Origin: Alphaproteobacteria bacterium
Lineage (GTDB): Bacteria; Pseudomonadota; Alphaproteobacteria; Caulobacterales; Maricaulaceae
DNA: 7,284 bases
NCBI GenBank assembly: GCA_030428405.1
Contig: JAUIEH010000127.1
Span: 1 to 7,284 of the forward strand
Reading direction: 5' to 3'
Positions 5,896-7,284 of this stretch are shown here, in pieces. Position 1 is the first letter of the stretch; the number at the start of each line of letters is the position of its first letter. The notes beneath the pieces are model-generated. The model saw only the letters and a list, made by a program, of their open reading frames with translations, was not told the origin of the DNA and did no database searches. A program made the position numbers and the translations under genes.

Positions 5896-7218
5896 ATGAC
5901 GAGCAACGCAAAAACACTCGGTGAAGCTACAATTCAGCTGCCGGACGGCAAGAGCGTCAATCTGCCGGTTTATCAGGGCAGTGAAGGTCCGGCCGCCATC
6001 GATGTTCGTTCGTTGTACAAACATCTTGATGTGTTCACTTACGATCCAGGCTTCACGTCCACGGCGAGCTGTGAGTCCGACATCACGTTCATCGACGGCG
6101 ACGAAGGCATTTTGCTCTATCGCGGTTATCCCATCGACGCCCTCGCCGAACAGTCGAGCTTTCTCGAAGTCTGCTATCTCCTGATCAATGGCGAGCTGCC
6201 GACGCCCTCAGCGCTCGACGAGTTCACGCACGCCATCACCTATCACACCATGCTGCACGCGCAGTTCGACCGCTTTTTCGACGGTTTCCGGCGCGACGCG
6301 CATCCCATGGCCATCATGACCGGCGCGGTCGGCGCCTTGTCGGCCTTTTATCACGACTCCACGGACATTTCGGACGCCAAGCAGCGCATGATCGCAAGCC
6401 ATCGCATGATTGCGAAAATGCCGACGATCGCAGCGCGCGCGTTCAAATATTCCTCCGGACAGCCCTTCGTTTATCCGCGTAATGAACTGGGCTATTCGGA
6501 AAATTTCCTGCGCATGTGCTTCGCCGTTCCGGCTGAGGATTATCAGGTCGACAACGTGCTTGCGCGCGCCATGGACCGGATTTTCATCCTCCATGCAGAC
6601 CACGAACAAAACGCATCGACTTCGACGGTCCGGCTCGCCGGTTCCTCCGGCGCTAATCCGTTCGCTTGCATCGCAGCCGGCATCGCCTGTCTGTGGGGCC
6701 CGGCCCATGGCGGCGCCAATGAGGCCGCGCTCAACATGTTGCAGGAGATCGGCTCGGTCGACCGCATCCCGGAATATATCGCGCGCGCCAAGGACAAGGA
6801 CGATCCGTTCCGCCTGATGGGCTTTGGTCACCGCGTCTATAAGAATTACGACCCGCGCGCGCGCGTGATGCAGAAGACCTGTCACGAAGTTCTTTCCGTG
6901 CTCGGCATTCAGGACGACCCGCTGCTCGACGTCGCCATGGAGCTTGAGAAAATCGCGCTTGAGGACGAATATTTCGTCGAGAAGAAGCTCTACCCGAATA
7001 TCGATTTTTATTCGGGCATCACGCTGAAGGCGATGGGCTTCCCGACCGATATGTTCACGGTGTTGTTCGCGCTTGCGCGCACTGTCGGCTGGATCGCGCA
7101 ATGGCAGGAAATGATTGAAGATCCCTCCCAGCGCATCGGCCGGCCGCGCCAGATCTATACCGGCGCGTCCAAACGCGACTATGTGCCCATTCACAAGCGT
7201 GAACTGAGCAACGCCTAA
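5896..7218 (+). CDS. gltA: Citrate synthase, type II (hexameric family)
   Basis: A 440-residue citrate synthase, which condenses acetyl-CoA with oxaloacetate at the entry of the TCA cycle. It aligns almost gap-free with E. coli GltA: TFIDGDEGILLYRGYPID (64-81), the HADHEQNASTSTVR block (233-246), GPAHGGANEAA (268-278), the family signature GFGHRVYKNYDPR (309-321) and LYPNIDFYSGI (365-375). The catalytic residues are His271, His312 and Asp370. The N-terminal beta-rich segment (about 1-60) is the mark of Gram-negative type II enzymes, which are often NADH-inhibited. Of the E. coli NADH-site residues I can place, H117, T118, Y152, R170 and K174 are kept, but the Arg109 equivalent is Tyr116 and the Cys206 equivalent is Ala213. 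The start is set by the AAGGGG site; an earlier in-frame TTG would add 15 residues with no family match. It probably shares a transcript with gltX. Confidence 0.98.
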   Translation: MTSNAKTLGEATIQLPDGKSVNLPVYQGSEGPAAIDVRSLYKHLDVFTYDPGFTSTASCESDITFIDGDEGILLYRGYPIDALAEQSSFLEVCYLLINGELPTPSALDEFTHAITYHTMLHAQFDRFFDGFRRDAHPMAIMTGAVGALSAFYHDSTDISDAKQRMIASHRMIAKMPTIAARAFKYSSGQPFVYPRNELGYSENFLRMCFAVPAEDYQVDNVLARAMDRIFILHADHEQNASTSTVRLAGSSGANPFACIAAGIACLWGPAHGGANEAALNMLQEIGSVDRIPEYIARAKDKDDPFRLMGFGHRVYKNYDPRARVMQKTCHEVLSVLGIQDDPLLDVAMELEKIALEDEYFVEKKLYPNIDFYSGITLKAMGFPTDMFTVLFALARTVGWIAQWQEMIEDPSQRIGRPRQIYTGASKRDYVPIHKRELSNA

Positions 7219-7261
7219 TCAGAATAAAGAATTAAATTAGCATTTGTGCTGACGCAAAAAC

Positions 7262-7284
7262 GGCAGGGGCTGACGGTCCCCGCC
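7262..7284 (+). terminator. Probable gltA terminator stem, cut by window end
   Basis: GGC (7262-7264) and GGGG (7266-7269) pair with CCCC (7278-7281) and GCC (7282-7284), leaving A7265 bulged and an 8-base loop. It lies 43 bases after the gltA stop, behind an AT-rich stretch (7219-7260) that contrasts with the rest of the window. Whether a T-run follows cannot be seen because the window ends here. Confidence 0.5.

Noticed and set aside
6208..7194. A 328-codon minus-strand ORF opposite gltA
   Set aside because: The citrate synthase frame is conserved end to end; the antisense product shows no domain.
1..7284. Search for a novel defence, mobile or biosynthetic system
   Set aside because: All long frames with family signatures are well-known housekeeping or competence genes. 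There are no transposase, integrase, toxin-antitoxin or CRISPR signals, and no gap larger than 234 bases to hide one.

Overview
The window is a GC-rich stretch of chromosomal housekeeping genes, almost certainly from an alphaproteobacterium. Three things point there: the gene order trpD-trpC-lexA / comEC / gltX-gltA, the alphaproteobacterial direct-repeat SOS box (GAAC-N7-GAAC) in front of lexA, and the style of the ComEC and GltX proteins. Frequent GCGC runs and a GANTC site in the lexA leader would fit the Caulobacterales/Maricaulales/Hyphomonadaceae side of the class. That placement is inference; I cannot name a genus.

Layout. Bases 1-1230 hold the end of a tryptophan operon: the C-terminal part of trpD, cut by the window edge, overlapping trpC by 4 bases. 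Bases 1231-1295 carry the lexA promoter and operator, with the probable -35 box lying across the trpC stop codon. lexA follows (1296-1973). A 234-base spacer (1974-2207) separates lexA from the convergent comEC gene. It holds a strong hairpin, three GCGTTG motifs exactly 21 bases apart, a 16-base perfect palindrome and a doubtful 42-codon ORF. comEC fills the minus strand (4340 to 2208, GTG start) and diverges from gltX across 89 bases. gltX (4430-5854) and gltA (5896-7218) form a probable two-gene unit. The window ends in the stem of what looks like the gltA terminator.

How the genes relate. trpD and trpC catalyse consecutive-pathway steps of tryptophan synthesis and are translationally coupled. 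lexA is the self-regulated SOS repressor. comEC encodes the inner-membrane channel for DNA uptake. gltX and gltA supply glutamyl-tRNA and citrate. Apart from the trp pair, the genes share a conserved neighbourhood rather than one pathway.

I see no mobile element, CRISPR array, RNA gene or undescribed multi-gene system. The points worth a second look are small: the SOS operator/promoter layout, the missing moaC-moeA pair, the 21-base-spaced motifs after lexA, a ComEC without its nuclease-like domain, a cysteine-free GltX, and a citrate synthase with two changed residues at the NADH regulatory site.
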